A DNA stretch of 64,000 nt. Origin: Myxococcales bacterium. GTDB lineage: Bacteria; Myxococcota_A; Polyangia; Haliangiales; Haliangiaceae. A program made the translations under genes and the position numbers. Below the pieces are notes generated by a model, which worked only from the letters and a program-made list of their open reading frames with translations, had not been told where the DNA came from and ran no database searches. How positions within the stretch are numbered: position 1 is the stretch's first letter; each line of letters begins with the position of its first letter. Positions 28,616 to 37,975 of the stretch are shown here, one piece after another. Location of the stretch: the NCBI GenBank assembly GCA_016794525.1, contig JAEUJY010000155.1, positions 1 through 64,000 of the forward strand. The letters run 5' to 3'.

Positions 28616-29787
28616 GCGACTTTTTCGACGAGTGCAAGGCGTACGTCGGGTTCGGCCCGGGTGACGCGGCGACGCTGGCGGCGCTCGAGCCGGTGCTCGC
28701 GCCGCACTTCGCCGCGATCTGCGATCGCTTCTACGCGGCGGTCGCGACCAACGCCACCGCCTCGGCGATCCTCGGCGACCCGGCGCGGTCGGCGCGGCTG
28801 CGGGTCACGCTGATCGACTGGATGGGCTCGGGCCTGCGCGGCCCCCACGACGAGGCCTTCTACCAGAAGCGCTCGCGCATCGGCGCGCGCCACGTCTCGA
28901 TCGGCCTGCCGCAGCACTACATGTTCACGGCGATGAACGTCGTGCGCCAGGGCTACGCCGCGTACCTGGCGCGGGCGCTGCCGCCGGCCGAGGCCGCGCC
29001 GGCGGTGGTGGCGGTCGACAAGCTGCTCGATCTCGAGCTGGCGATCATGCTGCGCCACTACCAGCTCGACTCCGAGGAGCGCCTGCTGGTCCGCGAGCAC
29101 CGCATCCAGGACGAGAAGCTCGGCGCGATGCGCACGCTGACCGCCGGGCTGGCCCACGAGGTCCGCAACCCGCTCAACGCCGCCAAGCTGCAGCTCGAGC
29201 TGGTCAGCCGCCGGATCAAGCGCAGCGGCGACGATCCCAAGCTGGCCGAGCCGACCCGGCTGGTCCACGACGAGCTCGAGCGCCTGACCCGGCTGCTCAA
29301 CGAGCTGCTGTCGTTCGCCCGGCCGTCGTCGCTGACCACCGTCGAGCACGACGTCGTCGCGGTCGTGCGCCAGGTGATGGAGGTCGAGCGGCCGCTGGCG
29401 GTGGCCCGCGACATCGAGCTGGCGCTGCACGGCGACGGCGGCGCGCTGCCCGCCGAGATCGACGCCGGCAAGGTGCACCAGATCGTCCAGAACCTGGTGC
29501 GCAACGCGATCGAGGCGGCGCCGGCGGGCGGCCACGTCAAGGTGGCGCTGGCGACGACGCTGACCGACTTGATGATCGGCGTCTCCGACGACGGGCCCGG
29601 CATCGCGCCCGAGATCGTCGCGCGGATCTACGAGCCGTTCTTCTCGACCAAGGAGTCGGGCACCGGCATGGGCATGGCGATCGTGCACAGCCTGGTGACC
29701 CAGCACGGCGGCGTCATCGACATCGCGTCGCGCGCCGGCGCCACGACGATCACGGTGGCGTTGCCGCGTCGTCAACGGGGCGGTTGA
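28612..29787 (+). CDS. globin-coupled sensor histidine kinase
   Basis: 391 residues from the GTG at 28612, overlapping the regulator gene by GTGA. Residues 1-155 form a protoglobin-type haem sensor: RFY near 39-41 (candidate distal Tyr) and RIGARHVSIGLPQHYM around 89-104, with His94 as the likely proximal haem ligand. Then comes a HisKA helix with His182 (GLAHEVRNPL) and an HATPase domain with NLVRNAIEA, DDGPGI and EPFFSTKESGTGMGM. There are no membrane segments, so it would read cytoplasmic oxygen (or NO/CO). The gene ends inside the convergent ccoS gene (38-bp overlap). Its position between hemN and the cbb3 operon suggests oxygen-dependent control of respiration through the adjacent NtrC-type regulator. 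Confidence 0.9.
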
Positions 29788-29929
29788 CCCGCAGCTCGTC
29801 GTTGAGGATGCGGCGGGGCGGGGTGTCGAGGTCGTCGAGCTGACCGGACCGGACGGTCCACGCGAACGCGGCGACCGCCAGCGCGGCGCCGCCCAGCGCG
29901 AGGATGAGGATCAGGTAGAGCGTGGTCAT
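29750..29929 (-). CDS. ccoS: cbb3-type oxidase assembly protein CcoS
   Basis: 59 residues from the ATG at 29929. One N-terminal membrane helix (LYLILILALGGAALAVAAFAW) is followed by the CcoS signature SGQLDDLDTPPRRIL. CcoS is needed to mature the copper- and haem-loaded CcoN subunit. Its start overlaps the ccoI stop (ATGA). The 3' end overlaps the convergent globin kinase gene by 38 bp. Confidence 0.92.
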   Translation of the reverse strand: MTTLYLILILALGGAALAVAAFAWTVRSGQLDDLDTPPRRILNDELRVNRPVDDAATPP

Positions 29930-32358
29930 GGGGTGGTCCTGAAGGCGCGCGAGCGCAGCGAGCTGCCGAGCACCGACAGCGACGACAGCGGCATCATCAC
30001 CGCGGCCAGGAGCGGGTGGATCAGGCCGGCGATCGCGAGCGCGCCGCCGATCGAGTTGTAGAACAGCGAGACCCGCAGGTTGCGGCGGATCGTGGCCATC
30101 GTCGCCTGGGCGCCGGCCAGCGTGCGGACGATCGCGTCGAGGTCGGGGTTGCGGACGTAGACGTCGGCGGCCTCGACCGCCACCTCGGCGGCGCCGGCGA
30201 CGGCGATCCCTGCGGTGGCGGCGGCCAGCGCCGCGGCGTCGTTGACGCCGTCGCCGATCATCACCACCGGGCCGGCGGCGCGGGCCGCCTCGACGTGGGC
30301 CAGCTTGGCCTCGGGCGACACCCCGCCGCGGTGGGGCAGCCCGCCCAGCTCGGCCGCGACCGCCGCGACCACGGCCGGGTCGTCGCCCGACAGGATCTCC
30401 GGCGTCCAGCCCAGCGCGCGCAGCCGGGCGATCGCCGCGGCCGCGCCCGGGCGCAGCGGATCGGTGATGCCGGCGGCGGCCACCGCGACGCCGTCGACCG
30501 CGATCGCGATCGGGGTCTCGGCGCGGCCGGCGATCGCCGCCAGCGCGTCGGCGATCGGCGCCAGGTCGACGGCCTGGCCGACCCAGCGCGGCGCGCCGAT
30601 CATCAGCGCGTGGCCGGCGACGGTGGCGGTGAGCCCGGCGCCGCGCAGCTCGACGTGATCGGCCACCGACGCGGTGACCTCGGGCGCCATCGCCGCCAGC
30701 GCGCGGGCCAGCGGGTGCGCGCTGCCGCGCTCGGCCACCGCGACCCAGCCGCGGACGTCGGCGGGGCCGTGCCAGGTGACGACGCTCGGCTCGCCCTGGG
30801 TCAGCGTGCCGGTCTTGTCGAGGACGACCCGGCCCGGCTGGGCCAGGCGCTCGAGCGCGTCGGCGCCCTTGATCAGCACGCCGCCGCTGGCGGCGCGACC
30901 CAGCGCGACGGTGACCGCCAGCGGCGTCGCCAGCGCCAGCGCGCACGGACAGGTCACGACCAGGAGCGACATCGCGTGCTCGACGCCGGTGGTGCCGCCC
31001 CAGGCGAGCGTGGTGATCAACGCCAGCGTCAAGACGACGAAGACGAAGCGGCCGGCGACCTTGTCGACGAGGCGCTCGATCGCCGCCTTGCGGGTCGACA
31101 GCTCCTCGACGTGGCGCACCAGCGCGCCGACCCGGGTGGCCTCGCCGACCGCGGTGGCGGTCAGGTCGATCGGCGCGCCCAGGTTGGTGGTGCCGGCGCA
31201 GACCGCGTCGCCGGCGCCGATGGCCTGGGGCCGCGACTCGCCGGTGAGGATCGCCGCGTCGACGCTCGACCGGCCCTCGACGACGACGCCGTCGACCGGC
31301 ATCGCCTCGCCGGCGCGCACCCGCAGGCGATCGCCGACCGCGACCGCCTCGATCGGCACCTCGGTGACCGCGCCGTCGGCGGCGACCCGCCGCGCCCGGC
31401 GCGGGGTCAGCGCCCACAGCAGCTCGGCGGCGGCGGCGGCCTTGCGGTGCGAGCGGCTGACGATCCACCGCGACACCAGCAGCAGGAACGTCAGCATCGC
31501 CAGGCTGTCGAAGTAGATCTCGCCGGCGTCGAGCACGACGTTGACGCTGCCCCACACCAGCCCGACCGCGATCCCGATCGCCAGCGGCACGTCGACGTGG
31601 GCGCGCCGCGCCCGCAGCGCGGCGATCGCGGTGCGGAACAGCGGCACCGCGCCGAAGCCGATCGTCGGCACGGCGATCAGCATCGACGCCCAGCGGAACA
31701 GCTGCCGCTCGTCGGCGGCCATGCCGGTGAACCAGCCGCTGTACAGGCCGATCGCCAGCAGCATCAGGTTGCCGAAGCCGGCGCCGGCGACGCCCATGCG
31801 CAGGAGCATCGCGCGGTCGTCCTTGCGCCGCGCGCCGTCGCGATCGGCGCCGCGGTACGGGTGGACCGGGTGGCCGAGCGAGTCGAGGTGGCGCGCCACC
31901 GTCGACAGCGGCACCGCCTCGGGGCGGTAGACCAGATCGCAGCGCCCGCGGCCGACGTCGACCCGGACGTCGACGACGCCGGGCACGATGCTGGGCGTCG
32001 ACTCGACCAGCCACACGCAGCCCGCGCAGCGCAGGTCCTCGAGGTACAGCGTCACCGCGCGCGCGCCGTCGGCGCGGTCGCGGACGTGCAGCCGCCGGAA
32101 CGCCTCGTCGTCGAGCTCGTCGTAGGCGCGATCGGTGACGCGGGCCGGCAGCGCCTGGTCGCGCACCTGGTAGTACGCGTCGAGGCCGGCGCTGCGGATC
32201 GCGCGGTAGACCACCGCGCAGCCGGTGCAGCAGAACGCCAGGCCCTCGACCGACGAGGTGGCCGGCGCGCCGCAGTGGGCGCAGCCGCCGGTGGCCGCCG
32301 CCGGGGTGACGGCGGCGGGCGCGGCGGGCGCGGGCGGGCTAGCGGCCGGCGTGGCCAT
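29926..32358 (-). CDS. ccoI: copper-transporting P1B ATPase CcoI
   Basis: 810 residues. The N-terminal region has CAHC (26-29) and CCTGC metal sites, then an HMA-like domain with RCAGC. The P-type ATPase core follows: TGES, the intramembrane TCPCALALATP, the phosphorylated DKTGTLTQG, the hinge GDGVND, and about eight membrane helices. Location inside the cco operon identifies it as the CcoI/FixI type that exports copper to the periplasm for insertion into the CuB centre of CcoN. It overlaps the upstream TauE/SafE gene by 20 bp and ccoS by ATGA. Confidence 0.94.
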   Translation of the reverse strand: MATPAASPPAPAAPAAVTPAAATGGCAHCGAPATSSVEGLAFCCTGCAVVYRAIRSAGLDAYYQVRDQALPARVTDRAYDELDDEAFRRLHVRDRADGARAVTLYLEDLRCAGCVWLVESTPSIVPGVVDVRVDVGRGRCDLVYRPEAVPLSTVARHLDSLGHPVHPYRGADRDGARRKDDRAMLLRMGVAGAGFGNLMLLAIGLYSGWFTGMAADERQLFRWASMLIAVPTIGFGAVPLFRTAIAALRARRAHVDVPLAIGIAVGLVWGSVNVVLDAGEIYFDSLAMLTFLLLVSRWIVSRSHRKAAAAAELLWALTPRRARRVAADGAVTEVPIEAVAVGDRLRVRAGEAMPVDGVVVEGRSSVDAAILTGESRPQAIGAGDAVCAGTTNLGAPIDLTATAVGEATRVGALVRHVEELSTRKAAIERLVDKVAGRFVFVVLTLALITTLAWGGTTGVEHAMSLLVVTCPCALALATPLAVTVALGRAASGGVLIKGADALERLAQPGRVVLDKTGTLTQGEPSVVTWHGPADVRGWVAVAERGSAHPLARALAAMAPEVTASVADHVELRGAGLTATVAGHALMIGAPRWVGQAVDLAPIADALAAIAGRAETPIAIAVDGVAVAAAGITDPLRPGAAAAIARLRALGWTPEILSGDDPAVVAAVAAELGGLPHRGGVSPEAKLAHVEAARAAGPVVMIGDGVNDAAALAAATAGIAVAGAAEVAVEAADVYVRNPDLDAIVRTLAGAQATMATIRRNLRVSLFYNSIGGALAIAGLIHPLLAAVMMPLSSLSVLGSSLRSRAFRTTP

Positions 32359-33046
32359 CGCCGCCTCCCTGGTGGTGGCAGCACGGCGCGGTCACGCCGC
32401 GGGCGCCGGCGTCGTGCCAGCGGCCGTACAGCGTGACCAGCCCGAGCGCCATGACGGTGAGGCCGGTGATGATCGGCAGGCGGGCGCGCAGCCGCGCCAT
32501 CGTCGGGCCGAGCACGGTGATCAGGCCCAGCATCGCCGGCGCGGTGCCGACCCAGAACGCGGCCATCGTCGCGGCGCCCAGCGCCAGCGAGCCGGTGCCG
32601 GCGGCGACCACGACCATCGCCCACAGCCAGCCGCACGGGATGAGCCCGGTCAGCGTGCCCATCGCGAAGGCGCGCGCGGTCGGGCGGCGCCGCCCGATCT
32701 GCACGAGCGCGCGGTCGAACACCGGCGCGGCGGCGGTGGCCTTGGCGCGCGGCGTGCGCATCAACCACAGCCCCCACAGCACGATCGCGCCGCCGGCGAC
32801 CAGCGCGGCGATCCGCTGCACCGACGCCAGCCGCCCGGCCAGATCGACCGCGCCGCCGAGCGCGCCGGCGGCGGCGCCGATCGCGACGTAGGTGGCGAGC
32901 CGGCCCAGGCCGTGGGTCAGCGCCAGGCGCGCCGACGGGCCGAGCCGCCCGCTGGCGGCCACGCCGACCAGCGGCCCGCACATCGCCACGCAGTGCAGGC
33001 TGCCGGTGATCCCGGCGGTCAGCGCGGCGACGACGACCGCGCTCAC
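32339..33046 (-). CDS. TauE/SafE (DsbD-like) membrane protein of the cbb3 operon
   Basis: 235 residues from the GTG at 33046, whose codon overlaps the ccoH stop (GTGA). About six membrane helices with the paired motifs HCVAMCGP near the N-terminus and GLIPCGWLW mid-protein are typical of the SafE/DsbD_2 branch found in cbb3 operons and thought to help metal delivery or thiol transfer. The C-terminus ends CCHHQGGGDGH, a possible copper-binding tail. It overlaps ccoI by 20 bp. An apparent longer frame to 33532 runs through ccoH and is rejected. Confidence 0.85.
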   Translation of the reverse strand: MSAVVVAALTAGITGSLHCVAMCGPLVGVAASGRLGPSARLALTHGLGRLATYVAIGAAAGALGGAVDLAGRLASVQRIAALVAGGAIVLWGLWLMRTPRAKATAAAPVFDRALVQIGRRRPTARAFAMGTLTGLIPCGWLWAMVVVAAGTGSLALGAATMAAFWVGTAPAMLGLITVLGPTMARLRARLPIITGLTVMALGLVTLYGRWHDAGARGVTAPCCHHQGGGDGHAGR

Positions 33047-33492
33047 CGGGCCTCGCGGGCCGCGGTGGCGACGTAGTGGGCGTCGCCCGCGTCGGCGGTG
33101 ATGATCACGTCGTGGACGCCGGCGGTCAGCGTCAACGGCACCGTGGCGCAGCCGTCGGCGTCGGTGGCGCCGCCGCCCAGCACGTGCAGCCCGGGGTGGG
33201 CGCGGTGGGCAGCGTCGAGATCGACGTGGGCGGTCAGCGGCTGGCCGGCGCGATCGCGCAGGCACACCTGCCCGCCGGTGGTGGTCAGCGTCAGCGTCGT
33301 GGTCCAGCCCAGCGCGCGGCTGGCGTTGGCGGTGGCGATCTCGGCGTCGTAGCGCGACGCGCGGTTGTAGTAGTCGTTGACGATCCGCCCGGCGGTCGCG
33401 CGCTGCGCGAACACGATCAACACGACCATCGCCAGCACGCCGCCGGTGAGGGTGGCGACGACGCCTGCGATCCAGCGGGCTCCGGGGCTCAT
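33043..33492 (-). CDS. ccoH: cbb3 oxidase assembly protein CcoH/FixH
   Basis: 149 residues from the ATG at 33492 (overlapping the ccoG stop, ATGA). One N-terminal membrane helix (about 8-28) is followed by a periplasmic FixH domain: NDYYNRASRYDAEIA, then strands ending DVIITADAGDAHY. CcoH stays associated with the oxidase and is needed for stable assembly. It overlaps the next gene by GTGA. Confidence 0.88.
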   Translation of the reverse strand: MSPGARWIAGVVATLTGGVLAMVVLIVFAQRATAGRIVNDYYNRASRYDAEIATANASRALGWTTTLTLTTTGGQVCLRDRAGQPLTAHVDLDAAHRAHPGLHVLGGGATDADGCATVPLTLTAGVHDVIITADAGDAHYVATAAREAR

Positions 33493-34943
33493 GGCTTGTG
33501 CTCCTGCGTGGGTGCGGCGCCGGATGGGGCATCGCCGCTGTGATCGGGCCCGATCAGGTCGACGCTGATGGTCTTCTGCCAGCCGTGATCGTCGCTGAGC
33601 CGCAGGTGCACGACCCGCTGGCCGTGGTGGAAGACCGTGGTCGCGGCGTCGACGAACAGCGGCAACTCGGCCGACTTGCCGGGCGCGAGCGTCCAGCTCG
33701 GCATCGGCGTGCGCAGCGTCCCGACGTCGCCCTCGACCAGCTCGACCCGGTAGGTGCGGCTGATGTCGGTCTTGTTCTCGAGCTTGATGCGGACCTGGGC
33801 CGCGACCTTGCCGTGCTCGAGCGGGAAGAACGTCGGGCCGGCCGGGCGCAGCACCCACACCTCGGTCGCGGTGCGGTTGCCGAGGTTCCACACGAACAGC
33901 GCGCCGACCACCGCCAGCAGCACCGGGTACACCAGCGTGCGCGCCCGCCACACGTGGCGCGGCCGGCCGGCGAGCTCGTCCTCGGAGGTGTAGCGGATCA
34001 GGCCGCGGGGCCGCTCGAGCTTGTCCATCACGTGATCGCACGCGTCGATGCACTGCGCGCAACCGATGCACTCCATCTGCAGGCCGCCGCGGATGTCGAT
34101 GCCGGTCGGGCAGGTGGTGACGCAGGCGCCGCAGTCGACGCAGTCGCCGCGCCGGGCGGCGTCGGCGGGCTCGCCGACCACCGGCAGGCTCTTCTTGGCC
34201 GGCTTGCCGCGCGGCTCGCCGCGGGTGGTGTCGTAGCCGATGATCAGCGACTGCTTGTCGACCATCACCGACTGCAGGCGGCCGTAGGGGCAGGCCACGA
34301 TGCAGGTCTGCTCGCGGAAGTAGGTGAAGTCGAAGAACATCGCCGCGCTGACGAACACGACGACGCCGAAGCCGACCGGGTGCTCGGCCGGCGAGCTGGT
34401 CACCCACCGCTCGAGCCGGTCGGTGCCGACGAAGTACGCCAGGAACACGTTGCCCACCGCGAACGCCAGCGCCGCGTAGCTCACCCACTTGCCGACCCGC
34501 CGCCACGACGGCAGCTTCGCGGCGTCGAGCTTGCGCTGCGCGCTGGGGTTGCCCTCCCACAGCCGCTCGATCGGCCGGAACACGTGCTCGAGGTAGACCG
34601 TCTGCGGGCAGGCCCAGCCGCACCACACCCGGCCCCACAGCGCGGTCACGAAGAACACCGTCAGCACCACCGTCAGGCCGAGCAGCATCAGCAGGAAGCC
34701 GTCGGAGGGGCGGAACACCGCGCCGGCGATCGAGATCTCCCGGGTGACCAGGTCGATCAGGAACGCCGGCCGGCCGCCGATGCGGAGCCGCGGCAACAAC
34801 ACGAACAGCGCGATCAGGCCCCACGCGACCACCCGCCGCCGCGTCAGGAAGCGTCCCGGCGACAGCCTGGGACGGATCCAGAACCGCGACCCGTCGGGGT
34901 TGAGCGTCGACAGGACGCGATCGGAGGGGGCAGGGAGGCTCAT
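33489..34943 (-). CDS. ccoG: CcoG/FixG, polyferredoxin membrane protein
   Basis: 484 residues from the ATG at 34943. Four to five membrane helices are present; WCGWACPQTVYLE and CIVACPYGRLQS are the conserved CcoG motifs. Then two [4Fe-4S] sites follow (CVDCGACVTTCP and CIGCAQCIDACD), and the C-terminal Ig-like FixG domain ends near DLIGPDH. CcoG acts as a cupric reductase supplying Cu(I) for the oxidase. It lies 31 bp after ccoP and overlaps ccoH by ATGA. Confidence 0.93.
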   Translation of the reverse strand: MSLPAPSDRVLSTLNPDGSRFWIRPRLSPGRFLTRRRVVAWGLIALFVLLPRLRIGGRPAFLIDLVTREISIAGAVFRPSDGFLLMLLGLTVVLTVFFVTALWGRVWCGWACPQTVYLEHVFRPIERLWEGNPSAQRKLDAAKLPSWRRVGKWVSYAALAFAVGNVFLAYFVGTDRLERWVTSSPAEHPVGFGVVVFVSAAMFFDFTYFREQTCIVACPYGRLQSVMVDKQSLIIGYDTTRGEPRGKPAKKSLPVVGEPADAARRGDCVDCGACVTTCPTGIDIRGGLQMECIGCAQCIDACDHVMDKLERPRGLIRYTSEDELAGRPRHVWRARTLVYPVLLAVVGALFVWNLGNRTATEVWVLRPAGPTFFPLEHGKVAAQVRIKLENKTDISRTYRVELVEGDVGTLRTPMPSWTLAPGKSAELPLFVDAATTVFHHGQRVVHLRLSDDHGWQKTISVDLIGPDHSGDAPSGAAPTQEHKP

Positions 34944-34974
34944 GATGACTGCTCGGATGCGGCGGGGCGCGACA

Positions 34975-35568
34975 TCAGGGTGCGGCGAACGGTCCCACCG
35001 GCGCACCCTCGGCGGCCTTGCCGGGCAGCGGCTTGTTGCGCAGCGTGACCACGTACGCCGAGACCGCGATGACCTCGGCCGGCTTGAGCTGCGCGCCCCA
35101 CGGCACCATCGCCGTGTTGGGCACGCCGTTGCGCACGGTCGCGTAGATGTCCATGCGGGTGGTCCCGTGGAGCTGGTTGCCGTCGGTCAGGTTAGGGCCG
35201 ATGAGGCCGCTGCCGTCCGGCTGGTGGCAGGTCGCGCAGGTCGACGTGAAGATCGTCTTGCCGGTGGCGAGCATGTCGGCGTTGCCGGCCGCGCTGGCGA
35301 TCGAGGCCTCGGAGACCGAGCTCAGGTCGGCGGCCTCGCGCTCGACGCGCTGCTTCTCGTAGGCCTGGTAGTCGGCGGCGTAGACCTCGGTGACCGACTT
35401 GCCCGGGCCGCCGAGGTGGTACCAGAACAGGTAGAAGCCCGAGAACACGATCGTGATGATGAAGAACGCGCTCCACCAGCCGGGCAGCGGGTTGTCGTAC
35501 TCCTGGATGCCGTCGTAGCAGTGGTCGAGAATCTGACCGTCGGGACGGGGCTTCGAGCCGTCACTCAT
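34975..35568 (-). CDS. ccoP: cbb3 oxidase subunit CcoP, one-haem form
   Basis: 197 residues from the ATG at 35568. The FixP_N start (DGIQEYDNPLPGWW) is followed by one membrane helix (about 31-50), an amphipathic linker, and a single cytochrome c domain with CATCH at 111-115 and a methionine ligand in NTAMVPWG. Classical CcoP subunits are about 300 residues with two CxxCH motifs, so this one has one haem and is correspondingly short. No second CxxCH or frameshift is seen downstream. It overlaps ccoQ by 8 bp. Confidence 0.92.
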   Translation of the reverse strand: MSDGSKPRPDGQILDHCYDGIQEYDNPLPGWWSAFFIITIVFSGFYLFWYHLGGPGKSVTEVYAADYQAYEKQRVEREAADLSSVSEASIASAAGNADMLATGKTIFTSTCATCHQPDGSGLIGPNLTDGNQLHGTTRMDIYATVRNGVPNTAMVPWGAQLKPAEVIAVSAYVVTLRNKPLPGKAAEGAPVGPFAAP

Positions 35569-35755
35569 GGGGGACCTCCGGCCGCGCCAGCGGCGCGGCG
35601 TCGTCAGCCAGCGGCAGCGCCGCGGCCTCGGTGTGGGCGGTGGTGAGGCGGCGGTGCCGCCAGGCGATCGCGATGAACACGCCGAGGAAGATCAGCAGCG
35701 CGAGCTGCGAGTACGTGGTCGGCGTGAGGTTGGAGACCAGCTCGGACAGACGCAT
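35561..35755 (-). CDS. ccoQ: cbb3 oxidase small subunit CcoQ-like
   Basis: 64 residues with one membrane helix (LALLIFLGVFIAIAW), a basic cytoplasmic RHRR, and a variable tail. Position between ccoNO and ccoP, and size, identify it as the CcoQ/FixQ stabilising subunit. It starts 7 bp after the ccoNO stop and ends inside the ccoP start. Confidence 0.85.
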   Translation of the reverse strand: MRLSELVSNLTPTTYSQLALLIFLGVFIAIAWRHRRLTTAHTEAAALPLADDAAPLARPEVPHE

Positions 35756-35762
35756 CGGGACC

Positions 35763-37958
35763 TCACTTCCCCGCCGGCGTCGGGGCCGCGGGCGCGGCCT
35801 CGGGCAGGTCGTTGCGGCCGGCGCGGATGTCGACGCCGAGGCGCTGCATGTAGGCGATCAGCGCGATGACGTCCTTGTGGGTCTTGCCGGCGGGGCCGCC
35901 GAGCTTGACCAGCTTCGCCGCGACCTCCTCGGCCTGGGCCCGCGCCATCGCGGCGGCGTCGCGCTTGGCGTCGGCGCCGTACGGCACGCCGAGCGTGACC
36001 ATCGCGTTGATGCGCGCCTGGATGCTGCCGTAGTCGATGTCGTCGCGCAGCAGGTGCGGGTAGCGCGGCATGATGCTGCCCTTCGACGTCGAGCGCGGGT
36101 TGTCGAAGTGGCGCAGGTGCCAGTACTCGTCGCGCCGGCCACCCTCGCGCGCCAGATCGGGGCCGATGCGTCGGCTGCCCCACTGGAACGGGTGGTCGTA
36201 GACGAACTCGCCGGGCTTCGAGTACTCGGTCGGCACGCCGCCGAGGCCGTAGCGGACGGTCTCGTCGACGAACGGCCGCACCATCTGCGAGTGGCAGTTG
36301 TAGCAGCCCTCGCGGATGTAGATGTCGCGGCCGTAGAGCTCGAGCGGCGTGTACGGCTTGACCGTGGCGATTCTCGGCACGTTGGACTTGATGAGGAAGG
36401 TCGGGACGATCTCGAACAGGGAGGCGACGATGACCGCCACCGCGACCAGCACGCTGAACGTCGCGGGCAGGCCCTCGTACTTGCGGTGCCAGTGGCCGTG
36501 GTGCTCGGCCTTCGCCGTGGCGCCATCGCGCACGCGCGGCGGCACCTCGACCTCGACCTCCGCGTACGTCGCCGGCCGGGTCTGCCAGGTCTTGAACAGG
36601 TTGTACGCCGCCATCAGGATGCCGCTGATGTAGAGCGTGCCGCCCAGCGCGCGGACCCAGTACATCGGCATCAGCCGGGTGACGGTCTCGAGGAAGTCGG
36701 GGTACTGCAGGCGGCCGGTGTCGTCGAACGCGCGCCACATCAAGCCCTGGGTGATGCCGGCGGCCCACATCGCGACGACGTACAGCGCGATGCCGATCGT
36801 GGCGACCCAGAAGTGGACCGTGGCCAGCTTGGTCGACCACAGCTTGGTCTGGTAGAGGCGCGGCGCCAGCCAGTAGGTCATGCCGAAGACCATGAAGCCG
36901 ACCCAGCCCAGCGCGCCGCCGTGGACGTGCGCGATGTTCCAGTCGGTGTAGTGCGACAGCGCGTTGACGCTCCGGATCGACATCATCGGCCCCTCGAAGG
37001 TCGACATGCCGTAGAACGTGATGCCGACGACGAAGAACTTGAGCACCGGGTCGGCGGCGACGCGGTTCCACGCGCCGCGCAACGTCAACAGGCCGTTGAT
37101 CATGCCGCCCCACGACGGCATCCACAGCATCACCGAGAAGAGCATGCCCAGCGTCGCGGCCCACTGCGGCAGCGCGGTGTAGTGCAGGTGGTGGGGGCCG
37201 GCCCAGATGTAGATGAAGACCAGCGACCAGAAGTGCAGGATCGACAACCGGTAGCTGAACACCGGCTTCTCGGCGGCTTTGGGCAAGAAGTAGTACATCA
37301 GCCCGAGGAACGGCGTGGTCAGGAAGAACGCCACCGCGTTGTGCCCGTACCACCACTGCATGAAGGCGTCCTCGACGCCGGCGTACAGCGAGTAGCTCTT
37401 GAGCGGGCTCCACGGCACCGCGAGCGAATTGAAGATGTGGAGGATGGCGACCGTGATGATGGTCGCGATGTAGAACCACACGGCCACGTAGAGGTGCTGC
37501 TCGCGGCGGTTGCGAAGCATCCCGAAGAAGTTCACCGCGAACACCACCCACACCCCGGCGATGGCGATGTCGATCGGCCACTCGAGCTCCGCGTACTCCT
37601 TGCCCTCGGTGTAACCGAGCGGCAGGGTGATCGCCGCCGAGGCGATGATCAGCTGCCATCCCCAGAAGTGGATCTTGGACAGCAGATCGGAGAGCGGGCG
37701 CGCCTTCACCAGGCGCTGCGTCGAGTAGTACACCGCCCCGAACAGCGCGTTGCCGGCGAAGGCGAAGATCACCGCGTTGGTGTGGAGCGGGCGCAGGCGT
37801 CCGAAAGTCAGGTACGGCGCGACGTTGAGCTGGGGCACGGCGAGCTGGAGGGCCACGTACAGCCCGACCAGCATGCCGATCGTTCCCCAGAAGATCGTCG
37901 CCGCAACGAACTTGCGGACGATGGCGTCGTCATAGCGCAAGGTGTCAGGCTGAGTCAT
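35763..37958 (-). CDS. ccoNO: fused cbb3 oxidase subunits I and II (CcoN-CcoO)
   Basis: 731 residues from the ATG at 37958. Residues 1 to about 480 are the twelve-helix CcoN core with haem b and CuB histidines (for example RPLHTNAVIF, MQWWYGHNAV, AGPHHLHY, DWNIAHVHGGALGW). After a charged linker (HHGHWHRKYEG) comes CcoO: one membrane helix and the haem c site GCYNCHSQMVRPF near 550, with MPRYPHLL as ligand region. In most Proteobacteria these are two genes. The continuous frame with no stop shows a true fusion. The oxidase reduces oxygen to water with high affinity and pumps protons. A sigma-54-like promoter ends 18 bp upstream of the start. Confidence 0.95.
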   Translation of the reverse strand: MTQPDTLRYDDAIVRKFVAATIFWGTIGMLVGLYVALQLAVPQLNVAPYLTFGRLRPLHTNAVIFAFAGNALFGAVYYSTQRLVKARPLSDLLSKIHFWGWQLIIASAAITLPLGYTEGKEYAELEWPIDIAIAGVWVVFAVNFFGMLRNRREQHLYVAVWFYIATIITVAILHIFNSLAVPWSPLKSYSLYAGVEDAFMQWWYGHNAVAFFLTTPFLGLMYYFLPKAAEKPVFSYRLSILHFWSLVFIYIWAGPHHLHYTALPQWAATLGMLFSVMLWMPSWGGMINGLLTLRGAWNRVAADPVLKFFVVGITFYGMSTFEGPMMSIRSVNALSHYTDWNIAHVHGGALGWVGFMVFGMTYWLAPRLYQTKLWSTKLATVHFWVATIGIALYVVAMWAAGITQGLMWRAFDDTGRLQYPDFLETVTRLMPMYWVRALGGTLYISGILMAAYNLFKTWQTRPATYAEVEVEVPPRVRDGATAKAEHHGHWHRKYEGLPATFSVLVAVAVIVASLFEIVPTFLIKSNVPRIATVKPYTPLELYGRDIYIREGCYNCHSQMVRPFVDETVRYGLGGVPTEYSKPGEFVYDHPFQWGSRRIGPDLAREGGRRDEYWHLRHFDNPRSTSKGSIMPRYPHLLRDDIDYGSIQARINAMVTLGVPYGADAKRDAAAMARAQAEEVAAKLVKLGGPAGKTHKDVIALIAYMQRLGVDIRAGRNDLPEAAPAAPTPAGK

Positions 37959-37975
37959 CGTGCGGCGGCACCCTC

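Noticed and set aside
29887-29960. tRNA or other RNA gene in GC-rich gaps
   Set aside because: No cloverleaf with CCA end or T-arm consensus was found in any gap.
30016-32436. 806-codon plus-strand ORF opposite ccoI
   Set aside because: Shadow of ccoI, which has all P-type ATPase motifs.
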